A model generated the notes under the pieces. It was given only the letters and a program-made list of their open reading frames with translations, ran no database searches and had not been told where the DNA came from. A stretch of 64,000 nucleotides of DNA from JBCCCJ01 sp039029315 (GTDB lineage: Bacteria > Bacteroidota > Bacteroidia > J057). Of this stretch, positions 9,126-21,200 are shown one piece after another. Within the stretch, counting starts at the first letter, position 1; each line of letters begins with the position of its first letter. A program made the translations under genes and the position numbers. Where the stretch lies: assembly GCA_039029315.1 (NCBI GenBank), contig JBCCGK010000032.1:37603-101602 (forward strand), read 5' to 3'.

Positions 9126-11564
9126 ATGAAAACACAAGTCATTTTTTGGGGATTTTGGCTAATCATCTATGGTTCAGCATATTGCCAGGTAGAGCTTCGA
9201 CTATTGAACTCTCCTAGCACGCCTGTGAATCTGGAATCGATGATGAATGTGGAAGTACATCAGATATCCGCTGTCAAGATTCCGGTTTTTTTCACGATTG
9301 AGATCCTCGCCAAAGATGGCCAACATTTATATGAAGGAAAATCCGCCCTTTTCCCAATTGGAACAGGAACACATACATTTCGGCCAGGAGATATCGCCCT
9401 TCTTCATTCCATTCAGCCGGAAAACCCCCTGGAAGGTGAATATGTTCTCTGTATCAGCATGCTGACACAGAGGAATGATCAAGTCCTGGCTCAAATCTGT
9501 CAGAATCAATTATTCACTTCTTTTTCTCCCTCAGATGACCAAGTTGCTGCTTCCAAGAAGCAGCAATTGGTTTCCTTTTCCGGCACGATGCGCCTGACAG
9601 CTCAACTGTCTAATCAATATTTTCCGTTCCAGGAGGTATCGCCTTCCTATCTCCGATGGGAAGTGAGTCCTACCTTGACTGTCAAGCAGATCCCCCTGCA
9701 AGCCAGATTGTTTCTCTCTACAGAAAAAAACAGCTTTCGGTATGATTTGAATACAGTGAGTCTCAATCTGGATCGGCAACAGTTGCAGAACAACCTGCAG
9801 CAAATGGCAAGTGCCAAGCTTCGAGAGGAAGCACGCAAAAGAGCAGCAGGTCTACCCTTTGATGCCTCTCTTCTTCAGCAAGTAGAGAACCTCAAACAGC
9901 TACGGAGGGAAGAAATCCGTCAGCGAATGGGACACTTGCCCAATTTGTCTGAAGATGAGATCCTTCAATCAGTTCAGCAACTCCATCGGATAGAGGAAAT
10001 CCTCGATCACCCAGCCTTCGACAAGGTCGATCAATCCTGGCAATCCTGGGAAAAGAGAATCCCGACACTTTCCCCCGAATCTGCCAAGAGGGTGAAAGAT
10101 TCCTTATGCCTAACAGATCCTGAGGCATGCAAAGCCTTCCATCAATTGATGAGTCAAAAAGAAGAACTCGACAAACTCAGATCCAGAAAAGATTCTCTGA
10201 TGGCTATTCAGGTGTATGAACAAAGCTATCGAGAAGAACTTCATGCACTCAAACAACTGAAAACGGATCAGGGATTCCTTCAGGACCCCAGGAATTTGCA
10301 GCAATTGCCCATCCTGGGGAAAGCACAAAAATGGCTCTCCCAGCTAGAAACGTTGAGCATAGGCACAAGCTTTCCGCAATACTCTTCCTTTCTGATGGAA
10401 GGCATCTCCGTGAACGGGGTGGATGTAGCTGCAAGACCGGGCAAGTTTTTTCTCGCATTCACAGGCGGAGAACTAGGACGGAGTTTTTTGCCCCTCGACA
10501 CCTTGTTCCCCCAACCTTCTGGACGAATATTTGGCAGCAGAATGGGCGTTGGCCGGAAGCAAGGGAATTTCTTGCATGTGTCTTTGTTGAATTATCAATC
10601 CGATACAGTGTCAGCTCTCACACCTCAGGTCCCCTGGGTGTATGGAATAGAAGGCCAGGTCTTTTTGGCGAGAAAAAAATGGCGGCTTCAGGGAGAATGG
10701 GCACAATCAGCCGGGACCACAACTTCGGATGCCTGGAAAGTAGAAGCAGAAGGGAAGATGTTTGAGGGGAAGACAAGTCTCCATGCGCATTACCAGAAAG
10801 TGATGCCAGACTATTTTTCACCTGGGGCCCCTCTCCTACTGACCGATCAGGAACGAGCAGAATTTCGACTGGATCAACAGCTTCTCAAAGGAAAAATGAT
10901 CCTCTCAGGATACTATCGCAAGTTTCAGGATGTCCCATTTCTCTACAAGCTCTCTCAAAGCACGGTGCAATCTGCCGGGGGAAGAATTCTGCTCAACCTG
11001 CCCAAGTTGCCGACTTTGCAGGTGGATGTTGCCCCATTCTTCCAACAGAATCACACACAGGATAGCTTACTGTCTCGAAATTATCAAGCATTGCTCTCCG
11101 CACAAATCGGTCATGCCTACAAGCTCGGAAGTCTGACAGGCAATACCCGACTGATGTATTCGCAACAAATTGGCGAAGGCTCGGTCGAAGGCACGGAGTA
11201 TCGATCGAGCATGTTCACCTTCAGTCAACTGTTGAGTATTCGCAACGCGCTTAACCTTCAAGCCTCGGCGACCTATCTACAGGCAGACTACTCTCTCGAT
11301 TATAATGAAACACTCTCTGTAGATGCATCTGCCAATGTCAGTCTTTTCAGGAAATGGAACATGGGAATGGGCGCTACTCTGCTACATGAAGCAGGAGACA
11401 ATGGCCTGTACAGACGTGGACTCTATGCCTACAGCATGCTACCGATCTGGAAACAGCTCAGTTGTGATCTCAGGCTCGAACGAAGTCAATACAAAAATTT
11501 TGGACCTGAGCAACTCAATCGCAATGAATACCTCTTCCGGTTTGGCCTGAATTATATATGGTAA
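9126..11564 (+). CDS. Large secreted / outer-membrane-barrel-like protein, first gene of the RHS operon
   Basis: 812 residues. There is a signal peptide (to about residue 21, ending AYCQ) and a beta-rich N-terminal domain (about 22-135). A predicted coiled-coil region follows (about 220-400), rich in Gln, Lys, Glu and Leu (for example LREEARKRAAG). The last 350 residues have an amphipathic alternating pattern ending in RFGLNYIW; a terminal aromatic residue is the usual signature of outer-membrane barrels. I do not recognise a named family. The N-terminal domain resembles that of the product of the gene at 13058 in strand pattern and a late Cys pair (VLCISML..Q.C). Its place at the head of the operon suggests a role in displaying or exporting the large RHS-type products; that is inference. 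Confidence 0.75.
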   Translation: MKTQVIFWGFWLIIYGSAYCQVELRLLNSPSTPVNLESMMNVEVHQISAVKIPVFFTIEILAKDGQHLYEGKSALFPIGTGTHTFRPGDIALLHSIQPENPLEGEYVLCISMLTQRNDQVLAQICQNQLFTSFSPSDDQVAASKKQQLVSFSGTMRLTAQLSNQYFPFQEVSPSYLRWEVSPTLTVKQIPLQARLFLSTEKNSFRYDLNTVSLNLDRQQLQNNLQQMASAKLREEARKRAAGLPFDASLLQQVENLKQLRREEIRQRMGHLPNLSEDEILQSVQQLHRIEEILDHPAFDKVDQSWQSWEKRIPTLSPESAKRVKDSLCLTDPEACKAFHQLMSQKEELDKLRSRKDSLMAIQVYEQSYREELHALKQLKTDQGFLQDPRNLQQLPILGKAQKWLSQLETLSIGTSFPQYSSFLMEGISVNGVDVAARPGKFFLAFTGGELGRSFLPLDTLFPQPSGRIFGSRMGVGRKQGNFLHVSLLNYQSDTVSALTPQVPWVYGIEGQVFLARKKWRLQGEWAQSAGTTTSDAWKVEAEGKMFEGKTSLHAHYQKVMPDYFSPGAPLLLTDQERAEFRLDQQLLKGKMILSGYYRKFQDVPFLYKLSQSTVQSAGGRILLNLPKLPTLQVDVAPFFQQNHTQDSLLSRNYQALLSAQIGHAYKLGSLTGNTRLMYSQQIGEGSVEGTEYRSSMFTFSQLLSIRNALNLQASATYLQADYSLDYNETLSVDASANVSLFRKWNMGMGATLLHEAGDNGLYRRGLYAYSMLPIWKQLSCDLRLERSQYKNFGPEQLNRNEYLFRFGLNYIW

Positions 11565-11601
11565 CACACAATCATCAATTGAATCAATACAATACAGCAA
11601 A

Positions 11602-13050
11602 ATGATAAGACAACAACACCTTCAGCTAAGTTTGGGAGGGATGCTTCTGCTTCTCCTCTTCCAAACGCACCTGTTTGCGCGATCTTCTGCTTTTAAGCCG
11701 ATTGCACAACCGCTTGCCTCTGCCTCCAATGTGGAAGAACTCAGCGATTTGATTGGGGAACATCCTTCTCTCGTTCCACCTATTGCCTGGAGTTTTGAGC
11801 GAGAGATTGCCGGTGTACTCACTTTCTCTCAAACAAGCCAGTTCTCCGGTCTTGTTGTGATTAATTGGGGAGACAATGAAGTGGAAGCTTTTCAGGTTAA
11901 TGCAGGTCTTAACCAGACCTTTGTGCATGACTATGATCTGTCCGGGCTTTCAGGTCCATTCACTGTAGAAGTCAGGGCCTGTGCGGATGATATTACGCGG
12001 ATCACTGCCAATTTTCAGGAGTTAATAGGAGTAAATGTGAGTGGACTAAGCAGTCTGCTTCGCGCCTACCTGAACAACAATAAAATTAATGGGACGGTGG
12101 ATTTTGGAAATTGTCCAAATATGGAACTAATCAGTCTTCAATACAATGAAGATCCTGTCAATGCAAATAATATCAATTTGATCGTCAACAATACGGAAAA
12201 TTTACAGGCTTATAAGGCCGCTTTGGGACCTGACCTGATCTTAACCACAGCTACTTCTCTCAAATATGTCAACATATGGTCTAACCAGGTTCAGAATTTC
12301 ACATTGCCAACAAGTGCTCCCGATCTCAAAGACCTCAGGTTTGATGCCAATCAAGTTGACCATGACCTTGACTTTTCCAATTTCTCTGATCTGGAAACCA
12401 TTAAAGGGCAGGGAAATGATATCACCGAAGTTAACCTAAGCGGACTCACAAAACTCAAAGTAGTAAATTTGCGCGGAAACAGGATTCGAAACGATGTGGA
12501 TTTGAGCGGGAGTCAAGACCTCAACAGCGTGGATGTCGCCTACAATCAGGATTCCAATGTCCCTGGCAATTTGAACTTACTCATCAAAGACTGTAAAACG
12601 ATTGTTGCATATAAGGCCGCAATCGCTGGAACAATAGATCTAAAAGATGCGAATTCTCTGGAATATTTCAATATCTGGGCCAATCAATGTACAAATGTAG
12701 TGATGCCCAACAGCCCAGTGAACCTAACTACTTTCCGAGCTGATGCCAATCAATTAACTAATACGCTTGATTTTTCAGCTTGCACCAGCATAACGAATAT
12801 CAAGTGTGACGGGAATCAATTGAACCAGGTAATACTTCCAAGTCTGGCTTCGAGTGTATTGTTTACCGATCTCAATTTGAGCTCCAACCAACTGACAAAT
12901 ATAGATGCAATTGGGACAATGGTCCTGACCTATACCCCAACAGGAGGGACCATTTTGTTACAAGGAGGAGGCAATGCTTCCCTGACTCAATCCATAAAAG
13001 ATGATTTGACGATTAATACGACACCTCCATGGGTTGTCCAAAGCAACTAA
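11602..13050 (+). CDS. Secreted leucine-rich-repeat-like protein
   Basis: 482 residues with an N-terminal hydrophobic signal (GGMLLLLLFQTHLFA). After about 130 residues of beta-sandwich-like sequence come leucine-rich-type repeats: LRAYLNNNKINGTVDFGNC, LKDLRFDANQVDHDLDF, LKVVNLRGNRIRN and FTDLNLSSNQLTN. A block of about 140 residues occurs twice, each copy with a NLL/NLI..NxxxxxAYKAA segment and a FNIW/VNIW-xNQ strand, pointing to internal duplication. Such proteins usually mediate binding at the surface. There is no clear T9SS tail. It follows the barrel-like gene by 37 bp and precedes the next gene by 7 bp, so co-transcription is likely. Confidence 0.8.
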   Translation: MIRQQHLQLSLGGMLLLLLFQTHLFARSSAFKPIAQPLASASNVEELSDLIGEHPSLVPPIAWSFEREIAGVLTFSQTSQFSGLVVINWGDNEVEAFQVNAGLNQTFVHDYDLSGLSGPFTVEVRACADDITRITANFQELIGVNVSGLSSLLRAYLNNNKINGTVDFGNCPNMELISLQYNEDPVNANNINLIVNNTENLQAYKAALGPDLILTTATSLKYVNIWSNQVQNFTLPTSAPDLKDLRFDANQVDHDLDFSNFSDLETIKGQGNDITEVNLSGLTKLKVVNLRGNRIRNDVDLSGSQDLNSVDVAYNQDSNVPGNLNLLIKDCKTIVAYKAAIAGTIDLKDANSLEYFNIWANQCTNVVMPNSPVNLTTFRADANQLTNTLDFSACTSITNIKCDGNQLNQVILPSLASSVLFTDLNLSSNQLTNIDAIGTMVLTYTPTGGTILLQGGGNASLTQSIKDDLTINTTPPWVVQSN

Positions 13051-13057
13051 TACTGCT

Positions 13058-14113
13058 ATGAAATCAATGATTATTCTCATCTTAGGTACAGGACTATTCC
13101 TGAGTTGTACATTCGGCCAAACTGCCAACTTCAGCATTCTCCAGATGCCTAGAGAGGGATTTTGGAAACTTGGCCTGATGAATCATTCTACAGAGACCAT
13201 CACGACTAGTCTTGCTGTCAAATTCATGCTTGAAGGAAGACTTGTTCATACGGTCAGTGGACCCTCAGTATTGCTTCATCCCGGCTCCAATCTTATCGAT
13301 CTCCAAAGAATGGAGGGAGGAACACAATTGGGAAATGGACTAACACTCACAACTTCAGCAGCCGAACAACAACGTCTTGAGATCTGTGTAGAATTGTACA
13401 TGAAAGGGGCGAAATTTCTCAGTCAATGTGATCTGTTCCAGCAAGCATTGAATATTCCCTTGCATTTGGTATATCCCTTTGATCAGGATGTGTTGGAAAC
13501 TTCCCTGCCGATGATGAGTTGGAGCATTCCATCTCCTGTGAGTCATCCGAGTCAGTTGAGATATAGACTTCGGCTCGTAGAAGTATTGGGATACCACACC
13601 CCTCAGAGCGCGATGGCAAATGCGCCTGCCTTGATTGATCGGGCAGATCTCACCCAAAACGTGATCCCTTATTCTCCTTCTTATAGAAAACTGGAAGCAG
13701 GCCACACCTATGCCTGGCAAGTCGAAGCCTATGATGGCTCAGGATTTGTGGGCAGAAGCGAACTGTGGTCCTTTCGCCTCAAGGCAGAAAAAGAGACAAC
13801 CGACAGCAACGCACCTTTTGTTGAGTTAAGAAAACGCCTTGATAGTGGGTTTTACCCGGCGAGGGGACAAGTACGATTCAAGCATGACTGTCAATATGGA
13901 GAATCAACACTGGATTTTGTGGTAACCAATCATCGTGGGGAGCAAATTCGAACCTCTGGCAAGCAATTAGAAAAGGTTGGTAAAAATCTCTTTACACTTC
14001 ATCTCCCACCCGGTTCTGGATTGATCGAAGGTCAGATGTATCACCTGGAAGTTACCAATCCCAAAGGAGAAAGCACCATTCTTAAGTTTAAATATTTCTA
14101 TCCAAAATCATGA
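13058..14113 (+). CDS. Secreted protein with FN3-like region, RHS operon
   Basis: 351 residues from the ATG at 13058, which directly precedes a signal peptide (MKSMIILILGTGLFLSCTFGQ); an earlier start at 13034 would overlap the previous gene. The N-terminal domain (about 22-135) resembles the N-terminus of the operon's first product and carries a similar late Cys pattern (EICVEL...SQCDLF). A fibronectin-like segment follows (about 140-245), ending in the AGHTYAWQVEAYD strand, then a C-terminal beta domain. I do not know a function. The stop codon overlaps the start of the OmpH-like gene (ATGA), indicating translational coupling. Confidence 0.75.
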   Translation: MKSMIILILGTGLFLSCTFGQTANFSILQMPREGFWKLGLMNHSTETITTSLAVKFMLEGRLVHTVSGPSVLLHPGSNLIDLQRMEGGTQLGNGLTLTTSAAEQQRLEICVELYMKGAKFLSQCDLFQQALNIPLHLVYPFDQDVLETSLPMMSWSIPSPVSHPSQLRYRLRLVEVLGYHTPQSAMANAPALIDRADLTQNVIPYSPSYRKLEAGHTYAWQVEAYDGSGFVGRSELWSFRLKAEKETTDSNAPFVELRKRLDSGFYPARGQVRFKHDCQYGESTLDFVVTNHRGEQIRTSGKQLEKVGKNLFTLHLPPGSGLIEGQMYHLEVTNPKGESTILKFKYFYPKS

Positions 14114-14658
14114 AACGCACAACAGTGAAATCACAATATTCTCCCTTCCTTCCTTTCACCACTCAAGGGAAGTTCGTCCTCTTGGCAGTCCTGTTCGTTG
14201 GAGGACTCATCGGATGGTTTGTAAGCGGATCACAGTCCAACAAGATCGTATATATCCATACCGAACAGGTATTTGCCTCCTTTGACCTGACAAAAGAACT
14301 GGATGCCAAATTGAGCAATACCTTTGAAGCGAGAAGGACAGTTCTGGATAATTTGGATCTTCAGATTCAAAGTGTCCGAACCTCACAGACTGCTACTCAG
14401 GATTCAGTTCAGTTGCTCCAGGGAACCCTGGCGCAAAAGCATAGAGAATTCTCTGAAGACCATGAGCAGCAACGCCAGACCTATCACGAACGAATTTTGA
14501 CCCAGATCAATCAATATGCAAAGGAGTTCCAGGAAGAGCAGGGATATGACCTGATTCTTGGTGCCAATGGCAGCGGCGGAATCATGGCAGCTCAAGCTGA
14601 ACATGATGTAACCGAAGCCTTTATCGAATTTATCAACCGATCATACCAAGGAAAATGA
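14110..14658 (+). CDS. OmpH/Skp-like periplasmic chaperone
   Basis: 182 residues. An N-terminal membrane anchor or uncleaved signal (about residues 20-40, KFVLLAVLFVGGLIGWFV) precedes the OmpH/Skp pattern. That pattern is a first beta strand IVYIHTEQVFASFD, long charged coiled-coil arms (about 60-140) and closing strands YDLILGANGSGGIMAA with a final helix. Skp-type trimers hold unfolded outer-membrane proteins in the periplasm. It overlaps both neighbours by 4 bp (ATGA), so it is tightly coupled to the RHS operon, unlike the housekeeping skp genes that sit beside bamA. A dedicated chaperone for the barrel-like or giant products is the simplest reading. Confidence 0.78.
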   Translation: MKRTTVKSQYSPFLPFTTQGKFVLLAVLFVGGLIGWFVSGSQSNKIVYIHTEQVFASFDLTKELDAKLSNTFEARRTVLDNLDLQIQSVRTSQTATQDSVQLLQGTLAQKHREFSEDHEQQRQTYHERILTQINQYAKEFQEEQGYDLILGANGSGGIMAAQAEHDVTEAFIEFINRSYQGK

Positions 14659-15248
14659 AACCCATATACATCATTGGAATCCTCATGCTTGGGCTTGGGG
14701 TGATCTACAGTGCCTGTCATCCAAGGATTTTTTCTTCAGAGGGCAATCTTTCTACAGGCGTCAAAACTGATAGTAAATATTTTAAGATCAGAGAGATGGG
14801 CGACTATCGACTCACAGCCAGATTGATTCCCAAGGATAGCCAGACCAATGCCGCTGAAGAGGGCAATTCCCTGTCACCCAATCAGGATGCGTCGGATATC
14901 TATTATTTCCAACTCAGAATGGAGTCAATCCACCCCCAGCAAGAAGTCCTGAAGCAGGGCATATTCAGCCAGCAAGCCTATGAGGATCGCATGATGTATA
15001 TCAGGTATCAGATGCAGGAGGACCTATATCTCCTTCATGGAAACGATAGCCTGGAAGCAGCACTCTATCATTTTGATGACACATTCGGACTGACTCCATA
15101 TGCAAGCTGTCTGGTCGCTTTTGAGAGCCACAAAAAGGATCATGATCCACTTATTCTGATTTTCGATGATCAGGAATTTGGAGTAGGTCCAGTCAAGTTT
15201 TCCTTTTCAGATGCAGCATTATCCGGTAACTCACTACTGAATTTCTAG
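14655..15248 (+). CDS. Small lipoprotein of unknown function, RHS operon
   Basis: 197 residues beginning with a lipoprotein signal whose lipobox is IYSAC (Cys about residue 21). The mature part is beta-rich and polar, with no motif I recognise. It overlaps the OmpH-like gene by 4 bp and ends 5 bp before the 2211-aa shell gene, so it is part of the same translation-coupled block. A membrane-tethered assembly or docking factor for the giant proteins is possible but is inference from position only. Confidence 0.7.
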   Translation: MKPIYIIGILMLGLGVIYSACHPRIFSSEGNLSTGVKTDSKYFKIREMGDYRLTARLIPKDSQTNAAEEGNSLSPNQDASDIYYFQLRMESIHPQQEVLKQGIFSQQAYEDRMMYIRYQMQEDLYLLHGNDSLEAALYHFDDTFGLTPYASCLVAFESHKKDHDPLILIFDDQEFGVGPVKFSFSDAALSGNSLLNF

Positions 15249-15253
15249 CAACC

Positions 15254-18200
15254 ATGAATATTTTTCGACATAGCCTCCTTTTTCGAATCATTGCAGTATA
15301 TGCCATGAGTAGCATCTTATGGCAGGTGATTCAGCCAGCCGCAGCATATGCCTTGACCAGCGGTCCTACCATGCCTGAGTATGAGCAATTTGCGCCTCCA
15401 GGCATCAACGACCTGGTAGACCCCTCCACAGGGGACCTTGCCTATCAGATCTCCCTCTTCAATTTGGAAGGTCAGGATGTATCCATCACCTATTCCGGTC
15501 CCACCGGAAATCAGGGAGAATCCTCTTCCCTTGGGATGGGATGGAATTTCACGCCGGGCGCCATCATGCGACAAGTTCGCGGTATCCCGGATGAGTTCAA
15601 TGGGGAACAGGACCTGATTCGAAAAGAGTTCAATTTGAGACCCAACAGAACGCTGGGCTTAAAAGCAGGCAATTCCTTCCAGATGTTTGGGATTGGTCGA
15701 TTGGGCATCAACATTGGCGCCTTTCATAACAATTACAATGGCTGGGGAACCGAGTATAGCCTGGTTCCTTCCTTGACAGCAGCCAATAAGGCTGGAGGGT
15801 CTATGACAGCAAGCATGGGCCTTGGATTCAATTCACAGGCCGGAATCAGTGTATCACCCAGCCTGTCTTTTCAAGTTCAGTCTGAGAAGACAGAAGAAGC
15901 TGCTTCAGGAAAAGAAAGCACCACCACTACCAAAACCTATGGCATGGGGATTTCCTCTAGCTATAATTCACGGTCAGGACTGAAGTATCTTGGGCTGGAT
16001 GTTTCCTACAAAAGAAATGTCAAAACGGATCAACTCCTCAAGGTGAATGCCAGGCCAGGAGAAATTGCGCTAGGAGCACCCGAATCTTTCACTACTCGAA
16101 TAGCCGGGAATCCAAAAACTGATCGGGAGGGAGCAGCCAATGGGGTACTTGTCAGTTATGGCACCCCTACCTATACTCCTCAACAGAAGTTTCCTTTCCT
16201 CAACACCTCCCTCACTTTGAATGCTACCATTGGTGGCGCTGGATTTGGGGCACACCCTGCCTTGTCCTTCACCGGCTATTATACCGAGCAGGCACTGGCG
16301 TATCATCATAGTAGCATCCCGGCTTTTGGGTATTTCCATCAGGAAAGAACAGTAGATGCCACCCATGCTCTGCTTGATTTTAACCGAGAAAAAGATGGGG
16401 TATTCATTGATGAAGCTAGCCTCAATCTTCCCTTGCCTTTTTCTACTTATGATCTGTATACTGCTACCGGACAAGCTGGTGTAGGCATGTTCCATGCCCA
16501 AAGAAGTGATAGAGGCCTTGTCTTCGATGATGATATGCTCAGTCTCAGCGCTGATCAAACGCTAGGTGCAGAATTTGGAGTTACCAGTGGCACACATAAT
16601 GGGGCAAGTTTCAAGGTAAATCTGACTGAGAGCTCTTCTGGCAAATGGGTCAAGGACAATGAGCTCGCCGAGAGCATGAAGTTTCAAAGCAAGAAAGATG
16701 TAGGACCAGATTTCGAGCCATATTTTTTCAAAAAATTCGGAGAAACGCCTGTTGAAGATGCTACTGATGACTTTCTGGGAAAGGTTGGCGGAACCAAAGC
16801 GGTACGGGTCAAGCTGGAAAATCGAGGCAAAATTGTTGCGACAAATGAGTTTGAAGACAAACAAAACAATCCTTATACTGCCAACAGTTATCACCGAACT
16901 CAACGAGCCAAGCGGAATACAGGGATGTTCATGCTGAACGGAGAAGAAGCTTCTCAAGTAGGCGTGGAATCGATGATAAATGGGTATAGCCTCAATTCAA
17001 CGACTGGCGAATACAGCATGCAGGCAATTCCAAGGATCTCTGCGAACCGCCCTGCCCATCACCCATCAGAATTCAAAGTCTATAACGATGGGGGTGGCAT
17101 TTCTGTCTATGGCCTACCTGTCTACAATACCCTCGAACGAAATGTCACCTTTGCAGCTGCTGGGATTCCCTCGGATTGTGAAACAGGTCTGATAGACTAT
17201 ACTCCCCAACCCTCTACTGATCCTTTTCCGAATATTCTGGAAAACCAGGTGAACGGTCAATTCGGTCGGGATGATTTTTTCTCCGCAGATGAAATTCCCA
17301 CCAAAGCATATGCCTATCTGCTCACCGCAGTGCTGTCATCTGATTATGTCGATCTGACAGGAGACGGCATCACCGATGATGATTTGGGAACTGCCTACCA
17401 GTATCACTACGAACAAGTATATGGAGAAGAATCAGGCAATGGGCTATATGATTGGCGATCCCCCTATGCAACGAATTCCGCTACTCTTATGGAAGGCTAT
17501 ATCAACAGACCGGATGATGACAAAGCAAGTTATACCTATGGCACCAAAGAGATTTATCGCCTGACCGGCATCACGAGTGACAACCTGAGATTGGATATCA
17601 TTTATTCTGACAGATTGGATGGTTATGGCGTACAAGGTGAAAATGGTGGATTCGATCAGAACAAGAACCTGTTCAAGGTAGATCGAATGGAATTGTACAA
17701 CAAGAAGGATCGCGAATTGAATGGAGATAATGCAAACCTACTCAAGGCAGCGGAATTTGAATATTCCTATGAATTGTGCAAGCAGACACCCAATAACATC
17801 AATACGCATAATGGAATCAATCCTGACCAAAGTGGGAAACTGACCCTCAAAAAGATCAGATTCAGATTTGGGACATCCAATCGAGCACCTTTTAATCCGT
17901 ATGAATTTTATTATGCCGATCCTGACCATGACAAGCAGATCGATCCAAAATACAATCCCGATTATGAGGAAAAATCTCAAGACCGCTGGGGCAACTACCA
18001 ACCCAATAGCTGTGCTGGAGATGATCTACCCAATTGGGAATTTCCATATACCGATCAAACAGTCATTCCGGCCTCTGATCCATTACACGTTCCTGCATTT
18101 CCTAATAGACGCTATGCAGACATCAGAGCGCAGGCATGGCGCTTGACAAGTGTGGTGACACCAGGAGGCAGCCATTTGAAGTTCAATTATGAAGCTGACC

Positions 18201-21200
18201 GGATTGCCTATGTGGAAGACAAAATAGCAGGTCAAATGCACAAAATTCTAGGTACTGGTCCAACCAGTGACATGAATCATCCCGATTTCGGCAATGAACT
18301 GTACAAGAAGGAAGATGGGCCAGGGAATTTCACCAATCACAATTTTGTCTTCTTTGAACTCCCAACCAAAGTCCAGAATCGGGATGAGTTATTCCGCAGA
18401 TATCTGAAGGATATTGAATATCTGTACTTCAATTTTGATATGGACATATCTGGAGAGAACCAACATGAGCGTGTTCCGGGATATGTTGAGATCAAGGATT
18501 ATGGTGTTCAGGACAATGGAAATACCCTGAAGGATGTCGGCTGGATGGAGGTCGAACCCAAAGCCATGAAAGACAAGGACAAAGCGCCCTGGGCCAATCC
18601 ATTCAGTCGGGATGGCTGGGACTTTGCTCGTGCCAATCTGAATGAAATGATCTTTCCGGGTTCAGGCCCTCCTAGCCCTGACGAATCGGGAATCCGCGCT
18701 TTGGCTGGCTTCCTGATGGATTTGAGAACCATCTTTCAAGGCTATAACAAAGCCCTGAGAGCCAAGGAATTTTGTCGAACCTTCAAACCCCACAGGTCCT
18801 GGCTCCGGCTCAATTGCCCTGATGGACAAAAAGTTGGAGGAGGTGTGCGGGTGACCAAAGTATTCACTGATGACGACTGGGCCAATATGGGAGGCGGAAT
18901 CACCGCGACCTATGGCCAAACCTATGATTATAGCATCACCAATGACTATGACGAAATCCAAAGTAGTGGCGTGGCTTCCTATGAGCCTATGCTGGGAGGA
19001 GATGAAATTCCTCATCGTCAGCCAAGATATTTTACCAAAAAGAATACCCTGACCCTGGATGACATCTTCTATCTGGAAGAACCAATGGGGGAATCTCAAT
19101 TCCCGGCACCTTCTATCAAATATTCAAAAGTTACTGTCAAAAGTCTCCCCTATTCGCATGGAGGCACAGACGTTACCCAAAATGGCGTCGGACATACCGA
19201 ATATGAATACTATACTGCCAGGGATTTTCCAACCATAGTGGAAGAGACGGACATTGATCCTTATTACCGTAAACCCAACCCCATTCTGAAGTTTTTCAGA
19301 ATTGGTGTGAAACAACATACTACAGCAAGTCAGGGATACAGCGTTACGACTAACAATATGCATGGCGTCCCCAAAGCTGTTTCTCAATTCGCAGAAAATA
19401 AAGAGACTGCTGTTACAGAAACGCGCTATGAATACAGGACCGTTAGAGATGGCAAACATGTCAGGCTGGATAATGAGAACATCCCTGTTATTTATCCAGA
19501 CAATCAAACTGGCACGGCCTCACTCGGAGTGGAGATGGACTTCACAGTAGATAGTCGACAACAGCAAACCATTACAGATGGCTTCGACACCCAAGGCAAC
19601 CTGGATATCCTCGGCTTCTTTATCCCGTTCCCGGCTGCAACCATTATTCCTACCCCGATTTATGAAGAAAAGCGGTTTCGGTCTATTACCACGACCAAAC
19701 TTATCCGACGTACAGGGGTTCTGGACAGGATCATTTCCAGAAATGACGGAGCAGTTGCTACCACACACAATCTGGCCTATGATGCTGAAACAGGAGCCTT
19801 ATTGATCAGCAAATCGACCAATGAATACCTGGATGAACAATATTCTCTGAATTATCCAGCGCATTGGGCTTATCAGGAAGGCATGGGGCAAGTCGCGATC
19901 AATACTGGCATGCAGTGGACAGACAATGTACATTTGGCTGCCATCCAGGATCCAGAAGATCACTTTGTCAAAGGAGATGAGCTGATGTTGCGGACAGCAG
20001 GAACATCAGGCGGCAATGATATCCTCAGCAAGGCATGGGTGTTGGATGTTGGCCCTACTTCCTTTGCGGTCATAGATGAGACTGGTCAGCTGGTTCCCGA
20101 CGGTCCATACGATGAGGTAAAAATCATACGATCGGGCAGGAAAAATATGGCTGGAGCCAGCATAGCGTCAACCATTACCAGAACCCATCCGATCTCTAAT
20201 GGCGGCATTCATCCTCAAGATGTATTAGCCACTGGTGCAGCAGAATATTCTGACCGTTGGCAAAAACTGTGTGGACCAGTATCTATTCTGACGACATGTC
20301 CATGCGTGGAGCTGACCCAGGAAGCCATTGACCTTCAGGATTTGCTCAATGCACTGCTTACCAACGGAGAGTTGGACAATAGCATAGTCAACCTGGCTAC
20401 TTATTCGGTTTTCTCAGGTTCGAGTCTGGAAGCTGCTCTTTTTCCAGGGGGAATAGGATCAGGCTGCTCAGCTCAATTCCAGTCAGTAGAAAATGCACCA
20501 AATGGCAATTGCGAGGGTGAACTGGCGATTACTTTTGGTGAAAATTGTGGAAGTTTGGTGTCCTCCTGTTCGATTTCCCTCACGCCTGATGTGCCACATC
20601 CTTATTGCATGTCTCATTTCAGCAGCTTTTCCAATATTCGGCCAGTCATAGATGATCCAGATGCTTGTGTATCCAGCACCAAATTCCAGATCGATGCCCA
20701 TGTGTCTTATGATTGCAACTCCAGCTATGACGATGTGGTTACATTTACTGGAGACATGAACTGTTTCCCAATCAGAGAATGTCATGAGGAAGTGATCACG
20801 GGCTCTCTCTGTGGAAATGAAGGCGATGATGTAAATCCGTATGTAGAAGGAATTCGTGGAAATTGGTCAGCCAAAAAGACCTATACACTTCTTGATTACA
20901 GAGGTCCCTCTGATCCAATCGCTACGTCTTCCTCTGATATTCGGCGGGAAGGAACGCTTCAAAATTTCAGTCCTTTCTGGCAATTCAACAACGGGGAATG
21001 GGAAGCCAATCAAGGCAACTGGATCTGGACTTCTGAAGCCACCAAGCGCATTCCACAGGGATATGATGTCGAGAGTGTTGATCCGCTTGGCCGATACTCT
21101 TCCGCCTTGTATGGATATGATTTGAGCGTGAATGTAGCCCTGGTCGGAAACTCCAGGTACCAGGAGAGCATGAATGCCAATTTTGAAATGCCAGAAGATT

